Assembly: GCA_028290685.1 (NCBI GenBank)
Contig: JAQGJI010000140.1
Span: 1 to 7,183, forward strand
DNA: 7,183 nucleotides
DNA from: Devosia sp.
GTDB taxonomy: Bacteria; Pseudomonadota; Alphaproteobacteria; Rhizobiales; Devosiaceae
Direction: 5' to 3'
This document shows positions 1 to 6,160 of the stretch, one piece after another (the stretch's first letter is position 1; each line of letters opens with the position of its first letter). The notes beneath the pieces are model-generated. The model was not told the origin of the DNA, did not search any database, and saw only the letters and a program-made list of their open reading frames with translations. The position numbers and the translations under genes are program-made.

Positions 1-9
1 GCCGCGAAA

Positions 10-1380
10 TCACGCCACGCGCTGCTTCCGGGAACCACGAGCCCATTGGGGCAGCCAGGTGCCATGAGCCTGGGTAAGGTCGTCCACCAGGTTCCAGATT
101 TGCTCGAGATCGAGTTCGGCTGCCGTATGGGGGTCCATCATCGCGGCATGGTAGATGTGCTCGCGATTTTCCTCCATCAGCGCCCGCACGGTCAGTTCCT
201 GCACGTTGATGTTGGTGCGGATCAGGGCCGTCAGTTGCGGGGGCAGGTCCCCGATATAGGTGGGCTGCAGGCCGTTGTCATCGACCAGGCACGGCACTTC
301 CACCGCAGCGTTGTTGGGCAGTGAGGTGATCACGCCATTATTGCGCAGATTGCCGTAGATCACCGAAGGTTCACCCGTCCACACCGAATGAACGATGGAG
401 GAGGCATATTCCTTGGACTGCTTGACCTCTATACGGTCGGCCTTCTTGTAATCCTCGGAGGTCTTCTTCCACTTGGCGATCTGCTCGACACAGCGCTTGG
501 GATATTCATCCAGCGGAATGCCGAACCTCTCGATCAGGTCCTCGCGGCCTTCCTTGATGAAGTAGGGGGTGTATTCGGCGAAGTGCTCGGAACTTTCGGT
601 GACGAAGTACCCCAGCCGGGTCATCATCTCGTAGCGCACCTTGTTGTTCTGGCGCGGGTTCCATTTGCTTGGCTTGGGGGCCGTGCCGGCGGCATAGGCC
701 TTGAACAGCTCTGGATAAAGATCCTTGTAGGATCCATCGGGCAGGCGCTGCTCGAACTTGAGATAGAACGCCATGTGGTTGATGCCGGCGGAGCGGTAGC
801 GGATGTCCTCGTAGGGGATGTCGAGGTCATGGGCCAGTTCCATGGCCGTGCCCTGCACCGAGTGGCAGAGGCCCACCTGCTTGATGGTGGGGTATTTCTC
901 GGCAATAGCCCAGGTGTTGATGGCCATCGGGTTGACGTATTGCAGCATGATCGCCTCGGGCGCGACCTGGAGCATATCTTCGCAGATGCTCCACAGATGC
1001 GGCACGGTCCGCAGGCCGCGCATGATGCCGCCGACGCCCAGCGTATCGGCGATGGTCTGGCGCAGCTTGTATTTCTTGGGGACTTCGAAATCCACGACGG
1101 TGGAGGGCTCATAGCCCCCGATCTGGAAGCAGACCACAACGAAATTGGTGCCGTCCAGTGCCTGGCGCTGGTTGGAGAACGTTTCGACCTTTGCCTTCAC
1201 GCCCAGCGTCGAGATCAGCTTTTTGGCGATGACCTCGCTCTCTTCCAGCCTGGTGGGGTTGATGTCCATCAGCCGGATCGTGGCGCCCGCAAGTGCCTTG
1301 CGCTGCAAGATGTCGCCGACGATGTTCTTCATGAACACCGAGGAGCCGGCACCGATAAAGGTAATCTTGGGGTTTGCCAT
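10..1380 (-). CDS. melA: Alpha-galactosidase, glycoside hydrolase family 4 (MelA-type)
   Basis: A 456-residue cytosolic enzyme expected to cleave terminal alpha-galactosides such as melibiose. GH4 enzymes use NAD+ and a divalent metal (usually Mn2+) in an oxidation–elimination–reduction mechanism. Visible marks: an N-terminal Rossmann strand and loop KITFIGAGSS (residues 5-14); MDIN with Asp39, placed to bind the NAD ribose; QYVNPMAINTW (147-157); the GLCHSVQGT block with Cys172; and GINHMAFYL with His202. In family members a Cys and a His at these places bind the metal, and the CHS triplet is typical of the alpha-galactosidase/alpha-glucuronidase branch. Length matches E. coli MelA (about 450 residues). 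The start is firm: AGGAG (1387-1391) lies 6 bases upstream of the ATG. It is divergent from a MelR-like regulator, which supports alpha-galactoside use. Alpha-glucosidase or alpha-galacturonidase activity cannot be excluded, since GH4 specificity is hard to read from sequence. Confidence 0.93.
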   Translation of the reverse strand: MANPKITFIGAGSSVFMKNIVGDILQRKALAGATIRLMDINPTRLEESEVIAKKLISTLGVKAKVETFSNQRQALDGTNFVVVCFQIGGYEPSTVVDFEVPKKYKLRQTIADTLGVGGIMRGLRTVPHLWSICEDMLQVAPEAIMLQYVNPMAINTWAIAEKYPTIKQVGLCHSVQGTAMELAHDLDIPYEDIRYRSAGINHMAFYLKFEQRLPDGSYKDLYPELFKAYAAGTAPKPSKWNPRQNNKVRYEMMTRLGYFVTESSEHFAEYTPYFIKEGREDLIERFGIPLDEYPKRCVEQIAKWKKTSEDYKKADRIEVKQSKEYASSIVHSVWTGEPSVIYGNLRNNGVITSLPNNAAVEVPCLVDDNGLQPTYIGDLPPQLTALIRTNINVQELTVRALMEENREHIYHAAMMDPHTAAELDLEQIWNLVDDLTQAHGTWLPQWARGSRKQRVA

Positions 1381-1471
1381 TAAACGCTCCTGGACGGCCA
1401 GTTCGGATACGGGACGGGCGTCGCTGGCCTTCGGGCCCTGTCGGCTCCTGCGAACGATCAGAACGTATTCC

Positions 1472-1500
1472 TTGCCACGGGCTAGGCAATCCGGAATGAT
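1472..1500 (+). promoter_or_regulatory. Candidate sigma70-type promoter of melR
   Basis: TTGCCA (1472-1477) and AATGAT (1495-1500) are separated by 17 bases. They match 5 of 6 and 4 of 6 positions of the -35 and -10 consensus. Transcription would start near 1507, about 34 bases before the melR ATG at 1541. This would exclude the alternative upstream ATG at 1496. Seen by eye only, with no experimental support. Confidence 0.4.
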
Positions 1501-1515
1501 AAAGACTTGTTCCGG
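1491..1515. promoter_or_regulatory. Inverted repeat, possible MelR operator
   Basis: CCGGAA (1491-1496) and TTCCGG (1510-1515) form a perfect 6-base inverted repeat with a 13-base spacer. It overlaps the -10 region and predicted start of the melR promoter, a position that fits autoregulation. A minus-strand melA promoter candidate, TTGAAA (1522-1517) with TATCAT (1501-1496) and a short 15-base spacer, lies across the same repeat. Assignment to MelR is inference from position. AraC-family proteins more often bind direct repeats. Confidence 0.3.
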
Positions 1516-1540
1516 TTTTCAAAGAAATGAATTGATCAGC

Positions 1541-2464
1541 ATGGATCATGAGAAACGGGGCGGAACAGCATTACCCCGTGGTCGCGCGCCCAAGCCGACC
1601 CCTCCGCCTGACCGCAGCTTTTATGCGTCTGGCAAGGCGTTTGGGCGCTTCGGCATCCGCTCTTTCACGCCCCGGATCATGCCGGAGCCCCATAGCCACG
1701 GCCATATCGAGTTCAACTGGCTGACGGGCGGCAGCATGGATTACCTGTTCGGGGGAGAGGCTTGCACCATCAGGCAAAACCGGCTTGTGGCCTTTTGGGC
1801 CGGTATTCCGCACCAGACGGTGGCGCTGCACGAAGCGGGGGACGCCCGGCAGCTCAATATCTACCTGCCCATGGATGCATTTCTTGAAATGCCGCAGTTG
1901 GGGCGCCTCACCGAAACCTTGATGGGCGGAGCCATTATTCAGCTTGCACCCGAATGCATCGGGCTTGAAACGCTGGAGCGCTGGCATGGCGATTATCGCA
2001 GCGGTAATTCCCTGCGCGCCGATCTCGTGCGGACCGAAATCGGCACCATGTTCCGCCGCGCCGCAATTACCGGCTGGGATGTGTTGCTGCCGGCCTGGGT
2101 GGAGCAGGCAGCTGGAGGTCGCACGCGCACGGGTTCGCCCGTGCGCTACGTTGTTCGGATGGTGCGCCACATCGTGGAAAACATCGCTGAGCCGCTGAGC
2201 GCCCAAAGCGTTGCCAGGGTGGTGGGTTTGCACCCCAATTACGCGACCAATCTCTTCACCAAGGTGATGCGCATCCCGGTGCAGAAATTTGTTACCCGCG
2301 TGCGCCTGATCCGGGCCCGTTCGCTGCTGTTCGATGGCAGCCTGTCCATCGCCAACGTGGCCTTCCAATCTGGGTTTGTGTCCCAAACCCAGTTTTACGA
2401 ACACTTTCGCAAGGCCTATGGCATGACACCCAGTCAGATGCGCAAGCACACCATCGAGGGTTAG
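1541..2464 (+). CDS. melR: AraC-family transcriptional regulator, MelR-like
   Basis: A 307-residue regulator with an N-terminal sugar-sensing cupin domain and a C-terminal AraC-type DNA-binding domain. The cupin region shows IMPEPHSHGHIEF (residues 46-58) with His51, His53, His55 and Glu57, followed by VAFWAGIPHQ. From memory, both blocks align well with E. coli MelR (IMPTSHWHGQVEV, LFWACTPHQ), and the length is close to MelR's 302. The two helix-turn-helix units are at about 219-243 (LSAQSVARVVGLHPNYAT) and 268-291, ending in the family signature around GFVSQTQFYEHFRKAYGMTPSQ. It probably activates the divergent melA when an alpha-galactoside is present. The ATG at 1541 was chosen because a promoter candidate ends at 1500. 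An in-frame ATG at 1496 would add 15 residues. Neither start has a strong Shine-Dalgarno sequence. The ligand is inferred from the neighbour gene. Confidence 0.87.
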   Translation: MDHEKRGGTALPRGRAPKPTPPPDRSFYASGKAFGRFGIRSFTPRIMPEPHSHGHIEFNWLTGGSMDYLFGGEACTIRQNRLVAFWAGIPHQTVALHEAGDARQLNIYLPMDAFLEMPQLGRLTETLMGGAIIQLAPECIGLETLERWHGDYRSGNSLRADLVRTEIGTMFRRAAITGWDVLLPAWVEQAAGGRTRTGSPVRYVVRMVRHIVENIAEPLSAQSVARVVGLHPNYATNLFTKVMRIPVQKFVTRVRLIRARSLLFDGSLSIANVAFQSGFVSQTQFYEHFRKAYGMTPSQMRKHTIEG

Positions 2465-2644
2465 AAACGTGTCCGATATCCGAACTCGATGTCATCGGGC
2501 CTTGAGCCTGGATCCCTCCTGAAGGCGCTCTACCCGCCGCAACTGTTGCTGTTTGCGCACGCACCCCCGCCCCATATGGCCCCGGACGCGAAGCGATATC
2601 GAGCCGGGGTGTTACCGGGTGGCGGGGGAGTGCCGAGCACAACC

Positions 2645-3742
2645 TCAAGTGTTGAACTTGAACAGCATCACGTCGCCGTCCTTGACAACATATTCCTTGC
2701 CTTCGTCGCGGGCCTTGCCGGCTTCCTTGGCGGGCACTTCGCCCCCCAGGGTCACGAAATCCTCGTAGCCGATGGTCTGGGCGCGAATAAAGCCGCGCTC
2801 GAAATCGGAGTGAATAACCCCTGCGGCAGCTGGAGCCTTGTCGCCCTTGTGAATGGTCCAGGCGCGTGTTTCCTTGGGGCCCACGGTAAAGTAGGTTTGC
2901 AGGCCCAGCAGGGCATAGGCCTCGCGGATCAGCCGATTGAGGCCGGCCTCCTTGAGGCCGAGCGATTCAAGGTATTCGGCCTGTTCGGCGTCGGGCAGCT
3001 GGGCCAGTTGCGATTCGATCTCTGCCGAGATGATGACGACGCCGGCTTCGTTCTTGCGGGCGTAATCTTCCACCAGCTTGCTCATGGCATTGCCGTTTTC
3101 GGCTGACCCTTCATCGACATTGCAGACATAGAGCGCCGGCTTTGAAGTCAGCAACTGCAGTTCGCCGAATGCTTTTTCCTCCTCGGCGTCACGCTTGACG
3201 AAGCGGGCGGACTTGCCATCGCGCAGCAGCACCAGGGCTCGATCGATCAAGTCCAGCGTCAGCTTGGCGTCCTTGTCGCCTGTCTTGGCTTTCTTTTCGA
3301 CGCCCGCGCGGCGCTTCTCGAGGCTTTCAAGGTCTGCCAGCATCAGCTCGGTTTCCACCACTTCGGCGTCGGCAAGCGGGTCGACCTTGTTGGCGACGTG
3401 AATGATGTTGCCGTCTTCAAAGCAGCGCAGAACATAGGCAATGGCATCGCATTCGCGAATATTGGCGAGGAACTGGTTACCCAGTCCTTCCCCCTGCGAG
3501 GCACCCTTGACCAGGCCTGCGATGTCCACAAAACTCATGCGGGCGGGCAGGATCTGCTGGGACTTGCCAATGGAGGCCAGCTTGTCCAGCCGATGATCGG
3601 GCACCGATACCTCGCCCACATTGGGTTCGATAGTGCAGAATGGAAAGTTGGCGGCCTGGGCGGCCGCGGTGCGCGTCAGCGCATTGAAAAGGGTCGACTT
3701 GCCAACATTGGGCAGGCCGACAATGCCCATCTTGAAACCCAT
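2645..3742 (-). CDS. ychF: Ribosome-binding P-loop NTPase YchF (EngD/OLA1 family)
   Basis: A 365-residue Obg-family NTPase that binds ribosomes and prefers ATP over GTP; in bacteria it is linked to stress and translation control. The P-loop GLPNVGKST is at residues 9-17, followed by NFPFCTIEPNVG (32-43), the G3 block DIAGLVKGAS (73-82) and GEGLGNQFLANIRECDAI. The usual G4 motif NKxD is replaced by NVDE (208-211), the family's known basis for relaxed guanine specificity. A charged helical segment of about 125-195 fits the coiled-coil arm. The C-terminal TGS domain (about 281-363) includes GLQTYFTVGPKETRAW and ends DVMLFKFNT, as expected. The reading frame is open for 10 more codons upstream to 3772. 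I chose the internal ATG because GGAG (3750-3753) lies 7 bases before it and the family begins MGFKxGIVG. The gene is complete, with no anomaly seen. Confidence 0.97.
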   Translation of the reverse strand: MGFKMGIVGLPNVGKSTLFNALTRTAAAQAANFPFCTIEPNVGEVSVPDHRLDKLASIGKSQQILPARMSFVDIAGLVKGASQGEGLGNQFLANIRECDAIAYVLRCFEDGNIIHVANKVDPLADAEVVETELMLADLESLEKRRAGVEKKAKTGDKDAKLTLDLIDRALVLLRDGKSARFVKRDAEEEKAFGELQLLTSKPALYVCNVDEGSAENGNAMSKLVEDYARKNEAGVVIISAEIESQLAQLPDAEQAEYLESLGLKEAGLNRLIREAYALLGLQTYFTVGPKETRAWTIHKGDKAPAAAGVIHSDFERGFIRAQTIGYEDFVTLGGEVPAKEAGKARDEGKEYVVKDGDVMLFKFNT

Positions 3743-3769
3743 GGAATTGCTCCAAAAACCGTTGGCCTC

Positions 3770-3798
3770 CACTTGGTTCGGATCGGTCCCGATGTCAA
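3770..3798 (-). promoter_or_regulatory. Candidate promoter of ychF
   Basis: On the minus strand a perfect -35 hexamer TTGACA (3798-3793) lies in the 85-base gap between the anti-sigma gene and ychF. The -10 region 17 bases further on (CAAGTG) is a poor match. The position would give a leader of roughly 20-25 bases that includes the GGAG ribosome binding site. It suggests that ychF has its own promoter rather than relying on read-through from the sigma/anti-sigma operon. Confidence 0.27.
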
Positions 3799-3827
3799 TG
3801 CGAAGCAGTCGATCAAGCCCACAAGCG

Positions 3828-4538
3828 TTAATTCAGCGGTGGCTTGGCAAACCCCTTGACCAGGATCGGGCCGGTGGGCCGCCCGGTTGGCGAGCCGGGG
3901 AAAGGCTCGAGCGTGATCTCATAAAGCTGGCCGGCCTCGGGAGGCGGCAGGCTTGGGCCGGCGAGCCGAATATCGCGCGCGGCTGGAAGCGTTCCCAGGG
4001 AAACCGGACCTGTTGCAGGGTCCGGCAGGGTCCAGACCTGCAGCACCTGCCCCTGCGGGGCCGCAAAGCTTTCGAGCGGCACCAGGCGCACGCTGTCATC
4101 GGCAAAGACTTCGATGATGACGGCCGGGCTGGCGTCAGCCTCGTTCAGCAGCACAGCGATCATGGTCGGCGTTGCGGTCCGCGTCACGGTCGTCCCAGCC
4201 AGATATCCGGCGCCAAGCGCAACAAGGACGCTGGCGGCCAGCGGCCACCAACCCCCTGGAGGGGCAGTTTTGCGGCGGGCCTGCAGCGGCAGGACCGGTG
4301 CTGCCTCGGTGCGGGGAGCAGTGATCAGTTGCTGCTCGATGCGCGTCCATAAATCCGCCCTATAGCCCATGGGTGCGGCCGTCTCGTCAAGCCGGGACAT
4401 TTGCCCGGCAAATTGTGCGGCCATGCCGGCCAGTTCGGGGTCCTGGGCGCAGGTGGTTTCAAAGCGTTTGGCGTCCGCCTCATCGAGCAGGCCCAGCACA
4501 TATTGGCCGGCAAGGTCGAGCTTGTCCTCACGGTTCAT
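3828..4538 (-). CDS. Membrane anti-sigma factor, RskA type
   Basis: A 236-residue single-pass inner-membrane protein expected to hold the upstream ECF sigma factor inactive. The cytosolic N-terminus has the short helical motif LAGQYVLGLLDEADAKRFE (residues 9-27), typical of RskA-like anti-sigma domains. There is no zinc HxxxCxxC motif; Cys30 is the only cysteine. A membrane segment runs from about 97 to 117 (WWPLAASVLVALGAGYLAG). The periplasmic part matches the RskA C-terminal domain, with GQVLQVWTLPD (163-173), LYEITLEP (205-212) and GSPTGRPTGPIL (215-226). The ATG overlaps the sigma stop as ATGA (4535-4538), with AGGAG (4547-4551) 8 bases upstream. This indicates translational coupling and balanced synthesis. 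The frame is open further upstream to 4652, but only through the sigma gene. Relatives release their sigma factor by regulated proteolysis in the membrane. The signal here is unknown. Confidence 0.88.
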   Translation of the reverse strand: MNREDKLDLAGQYVLGLLDEADAKRFETTCAQDPELAGMAAQFAGQMSRLDETAAPMGYRADLWTRIEQQLITAPRTEAAPVLPLQARRKTAPPGGWWPLAASVLVALGAGYLAGTTVTRTATPTMIAVLLNEADASPAVIIEVFADDSVRLVPLESFAAPQGQVLQVWTLPDPATGPVSLGTLPAARDIRLAGPSLPPPEAGQLYEITLEPFPGSPTGRPTGPILVKGFAKPPLN

Positions 4539-5077
4539 GACAGGCACTCCTGCAAGGACAAGGTGCCCCGGCGGATCCAGGCCTTGACCGTCCCCAGCGG
4601 AGCATCGAGCGTGGCGGCGACCTCGCCATGACTGAGCCCGGTGACGTAGCACAGCAGGATGGCCCGCCGCTTGAACTCATCGAGCTGGCCCAGGCAGGTT
4701 TTGAGCGCATCGCCTTCGGCCAGGGCGTCAAACGCGTTCAGGGCATCGAGCGAGCGGTCCCCCAGTGCTGCCAGCGTTTCACCGTCGTGGTAATCCATCC
4801 GGCCGCCGTCGCGCAGCAGATTGAGGGCGCGATGGCGCACGATGGTGATCAGCCAGGCCATGGCATTGCCGCGCGCGGCATCGAACTGCGCCGCGCGCTG
4901 CCAGACCGCTACAAAGGCGTCCTGAACCACTTCTTCGGCCAGGTCCTGCCGCCGTACGATGCGGCGCGCAATAGCAACAAGCCGTCCCGCCTCGTGATCA
5001 AACAGCAGGGCCAGCGCCGAGCGGTCACCCTTGGCGATGCGCTCGAGCAGGGATCGGGTCTCGTGAGCCTCGGGCAA
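4535..5077 (-). CDS. ECF-type RNA polymerase sigma factor, SigK-like
   Basis: A 180-residue group IV sigma factor. Sigma region 2 covers about residues 20-93, with DLAEEVVQDAFVAVW (45-59, core binding) and AWLITIVRHRALNLLR (74-89, -10 recognition and melting). Region 4 (about 129-180) has the helix-turn-helix GLSHGEVAATLDAPLGTVKAWIRRG for the -35 element. The PLGTVKxWIRRG ending and the RskA-type partner point to the SigK (ECF19-like) group. The ORF is open to 5224, but the usual ECF length, a GAGG six bases before TTG 5077, and a promoter motif ending at 5107 all favour the TTG start. The product then begins (M)PEAHETRSLL. The 229-residue version would reach almost to the divergent ATG and has an atypical Arg/Ser-rich leader. 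It is cotranscribed with its anti-sigma factor and probably autoregulated. Confidence 0.9.
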   Translation of the reverse strand: MPEAHETRSLLERIAKGDRSALALLFDHEAGRLVAIARRIVRRQDLAEEVVQDAFVAVWQRAAQFDAARGNAMAWLITIVRHRALNLLRDGGRMDYHDGETLAALGDRSLDALNAFDALAEGDALKTCLGQLDEFKRRAILLCYVTGLSHGEVAATLDAPLGTVKAWIRRGTLSLQECLS

Positions 5078-5106
5078 GGTTGGCCTCAGTGCTTTTCTGC
5101 TGGACC

Positions 5107-5136
5107 TACTACACGCGGCAAACCGGTCTGGACGCA
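5107..5136 (-). promoter_or_regulatory. Candidate ECF promoter of the sigma/anti-sigma operon
   Basis: Read on the minus strand: TGCGTCC (5136-5130), a 17-base spacer, then GTAGTA (5112-5107). A sister copy with the same spacing faces the other way at 5161-5190. The -35 block resembles the CCATCC reported for mycobacterial SigK; the -10 block does not match the reported mycobacterial one. Transcription would begin near 5100, about 23 bases before the TTG start. The promoter role is inference from the repeated pattern and its placement. Confidence 0.5.
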
Positions 5137-5160
5137 AGAGGACAATTTCTTTTCCGCTGC

Positions 5161-5190
5161 TGCATCCGTTGCCGCTCCCCACGGGTAGAG
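5161..5190 (+). promoter_or_regulatory. Candidate ECF promoter of the DUF4394 gene
   Basis: TGCATCC (5161-5167), a 17-base spacer, then GTAGAG (5185-5190). Both spacers also contain a TTGCCGC-like segment (GTTGCCGC here, GTTTGCCGC in the sister copy). A start near 5197 would leave a leader of about 42 bases, including the strong AGGAG site. The match with the promoter of the divergent sigma operon suggests that the same sigma factor reads both. Confidence 0.5.
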
Positions 5191-5238
5191 CCTTCGTAAC
5201 CGGCGCTTGACGCCCACAAACCAACGAGGAGATTATCC

Positions 5239-6021
5239 ATGTTCAACCTGCTTCGCGTGACCCTGCTGACGGGTACTGCTTTTGGCGCCCTGGCCGGCGC
5301 AGCCCTGGCCGCCCCGGCTGTTGGCCTGGTTGGGGACACAACCCTGGTCATGTTCGATACCGAGAGCCTTGACGTTTCCGGCACCATGGAAGTGAGCGGT
5401 GTTGACGCCCTTGCCGGCATTGACGTCCGCCCGGCCGACCAGATGCTGTATGGCGTTTCCAAGGCCGGCGAAATCGTCACCATCGACACCACGAGCGGCG
5501 CTGCAACCGTTAAAAGCACGCTGTCCGAAATGCTGCCCAGCTTCGATGGGGCCATCGTCGATTTCAACCCCATGGCCGATCGCCTGCGCCTGATGGCGAG
5601 CGATGGCACCAATCACCGCGTCAATGTGGACGACGGCATGGTCACCATCGATGGCAGCCTGGCCTATGAGCAAGCCGACATGCATGCCGGGGAAACACCC
5701 GCCATTGTGGACGCCGCCTACATCAACTCCATCGGCAAGCCCGAAGCCACGGCCATGTACGACATCGACTCCACCATCGTGGCGCTGATCCAGCAGACCG
5801 CGCCAAATGATGGCACGCTGGCTGCTGTCGGCGAGCTCGGTATCGATGGCGCCGACAATTACGCCTTCGACATTTCGGCGACCGACGAGCTGACCAACAC
5901 CGCTTACCTCGTTGCAGGCTCGACGCTTTATACGGTTGATCTGGAAACCGGCGCCGCAACTTCTGTGGGCGAAATCACCGGCCTTGATGGCGCGATCACC
6001 GATATCGCCATCCTGCAGTAG
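5239..6021 (+). CDS. Secreted DUF4394 domain protein, probable sigma target
   Basis: A 260-residue exported protein of unknown function. A signal peptide is clear: a short basic start (MFNLLR), a hydrophobic core, and an AALA|AP cleavage site after residue 24. The mature part matches DUF4394 as I know it: GLVGDTTLVMFD near the start, GIDVRPADQMLYGVS, then DFNPMADRLRLMASDGTNHRVN. Beta-rich units of the form hydrophobic–DxxTGAAT recur (EIVTIDTTSGAATV and TLYTVDLETGAATSVG), suggesting a propeller-like fold. No cysteine is present. Asp and Glu far outnumber Lys and Arg, so the protein is very acidic. The ATG has AGGAG (5227-5231) 7 bases upstream. It is divergent from the sigma/anti-sigma operon and shares its promoter motif, so it is probably the main regulon member. 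It carries no lipobox or anchor, so a periplasmic or released location is likely. Confidence 0.88.
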   Translation: MFNLLRVTLLTGTAFGALAGAALAAPAVGLVGDTTLVMFDTESLDVSGTMEVSGVDALAGIDVRPADQMLYGVSKAGEIVTIDTTSGAATVKSTLSEMLPSFDGAIVDFNPMADRLRLMASDGTNHRVNVDDGMVTIDGSLAYEQADMHAGETPAIVDAAYINSIGKPEATAMYDIDSTIVALIQQTAPNDGTLAAVGELGIDGADNYAFDISATDELTNTAYLVAGSTLYTVDLETGAATSVGEITGLDGAITDIAILQ

Positions 6022-6027
6022 CTGGCG

Positions 6028-6050
6028 AGCCGCCCTTGAAGGGCGGCTTC
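6028..6050 (+). terminator. Intrinsic terminator-like hairpin after the DUF4394 gene
   Basis: AGCCGCCCT and AGGGCGGCT pair perfectly over 9 bases around a TGA loop (6028-6048). The hairpin starts 7 bases after the stop codon and is followed by only TTC. The weak T tract makes it a hairpin of moderate terminator quality. It can also fold on the other strand and could help end pth transcripts arriving from the right. Confidence 0.65.
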
Positions 6051-6062
6051 AGCATGGTGTCA

Positions 6063-6101
6063 CCCCGGGCTCGATCCTGAGATTTCAGGACGGATCCGGG
6101 G
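6063..6101. repeat. REP-like imperfect palindrome
   Basis: CCCCGG (6063-6068) pairs with CCGGGG (6096-6101), and TCCTGA (6075-6080) pairs with TCAGGA (6085-6090) around a GATT loop. Internal mismatches lie between the two stem blocks. The beginning (GTGTCACCCCGGGCTCGATCC, in two parts: GTGTCACC then CCGGGCTCGATCC) resembles dispersed intergenic palindromes I recall from Rhizobiales and Caulobacterales genomes. It lies between convergent genes, the usual home of REP elements. Copy number in this genome cannot be judged from one window. Confidence 0.5.
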
Positions 6102-6160
6102 GGAAGTGCGGGGTCCCAGCGAGTGCGTCAAGCGGGCCAGGGGGACAAAAACTTTCCCAT

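Noticed and set aside
388..1383. Long open frame (331 codons) on the plus strand opposite melA
   Set aside because: It is a shadow of melA in GC-rich DNA: low-complexity Gly/Asp/His/Leu-rich product, no recognisable domain, and it lies wholly within a clear GH4 gene.
1426..1437. GGCC-TTCG-GGCC mini-hairpin in the melA leader region
   Set aside because: Only four pairs, no terminator tail and far from the melA start. Such hairpins are expected by chance in GC-rich DNA.
1571..2449. 292-codon open frame on the minus strand opposite melR
   Set aside because: Antisense shadow of a confident AraC-family gene. The His/Gly/Ala-rich product has no family features.
2465..2644. Convergent gap between melR and ychF, with CCCCGG (2580-2585) and CCGGGG (2604-2609) as a possible terminator
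   Set aside because: The 6-base stem has an 18-base loop and no T tract on either strand. I see no convincing terminator or small gene in this 180-base gap.
2489..3106. 205-codon plus-strand open frame starting in the melR–ychF gap
   Set aside because: Most of it is antisense to the conserved TGS and GTPase regions of ychF, and it resembles no protein I know.
4521..4558. ATGA overlap between the sigma and anti-sigma genes considered as a frameshift or gene fusion
   Set aside because: Both proteins are complete at their joined ends, and the anti-sigma has its own AGGAG. This is ordinary translational coupling.
5205..5238. TTGACG near 5207 with GATTAT about 18 bases later as a housekeeping promoter for the DUF4394 gene
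   Set aside because: Transcription would begin at or after the ATG, losing the strong AGGAG site, so it cannot drive the gene as annotated.
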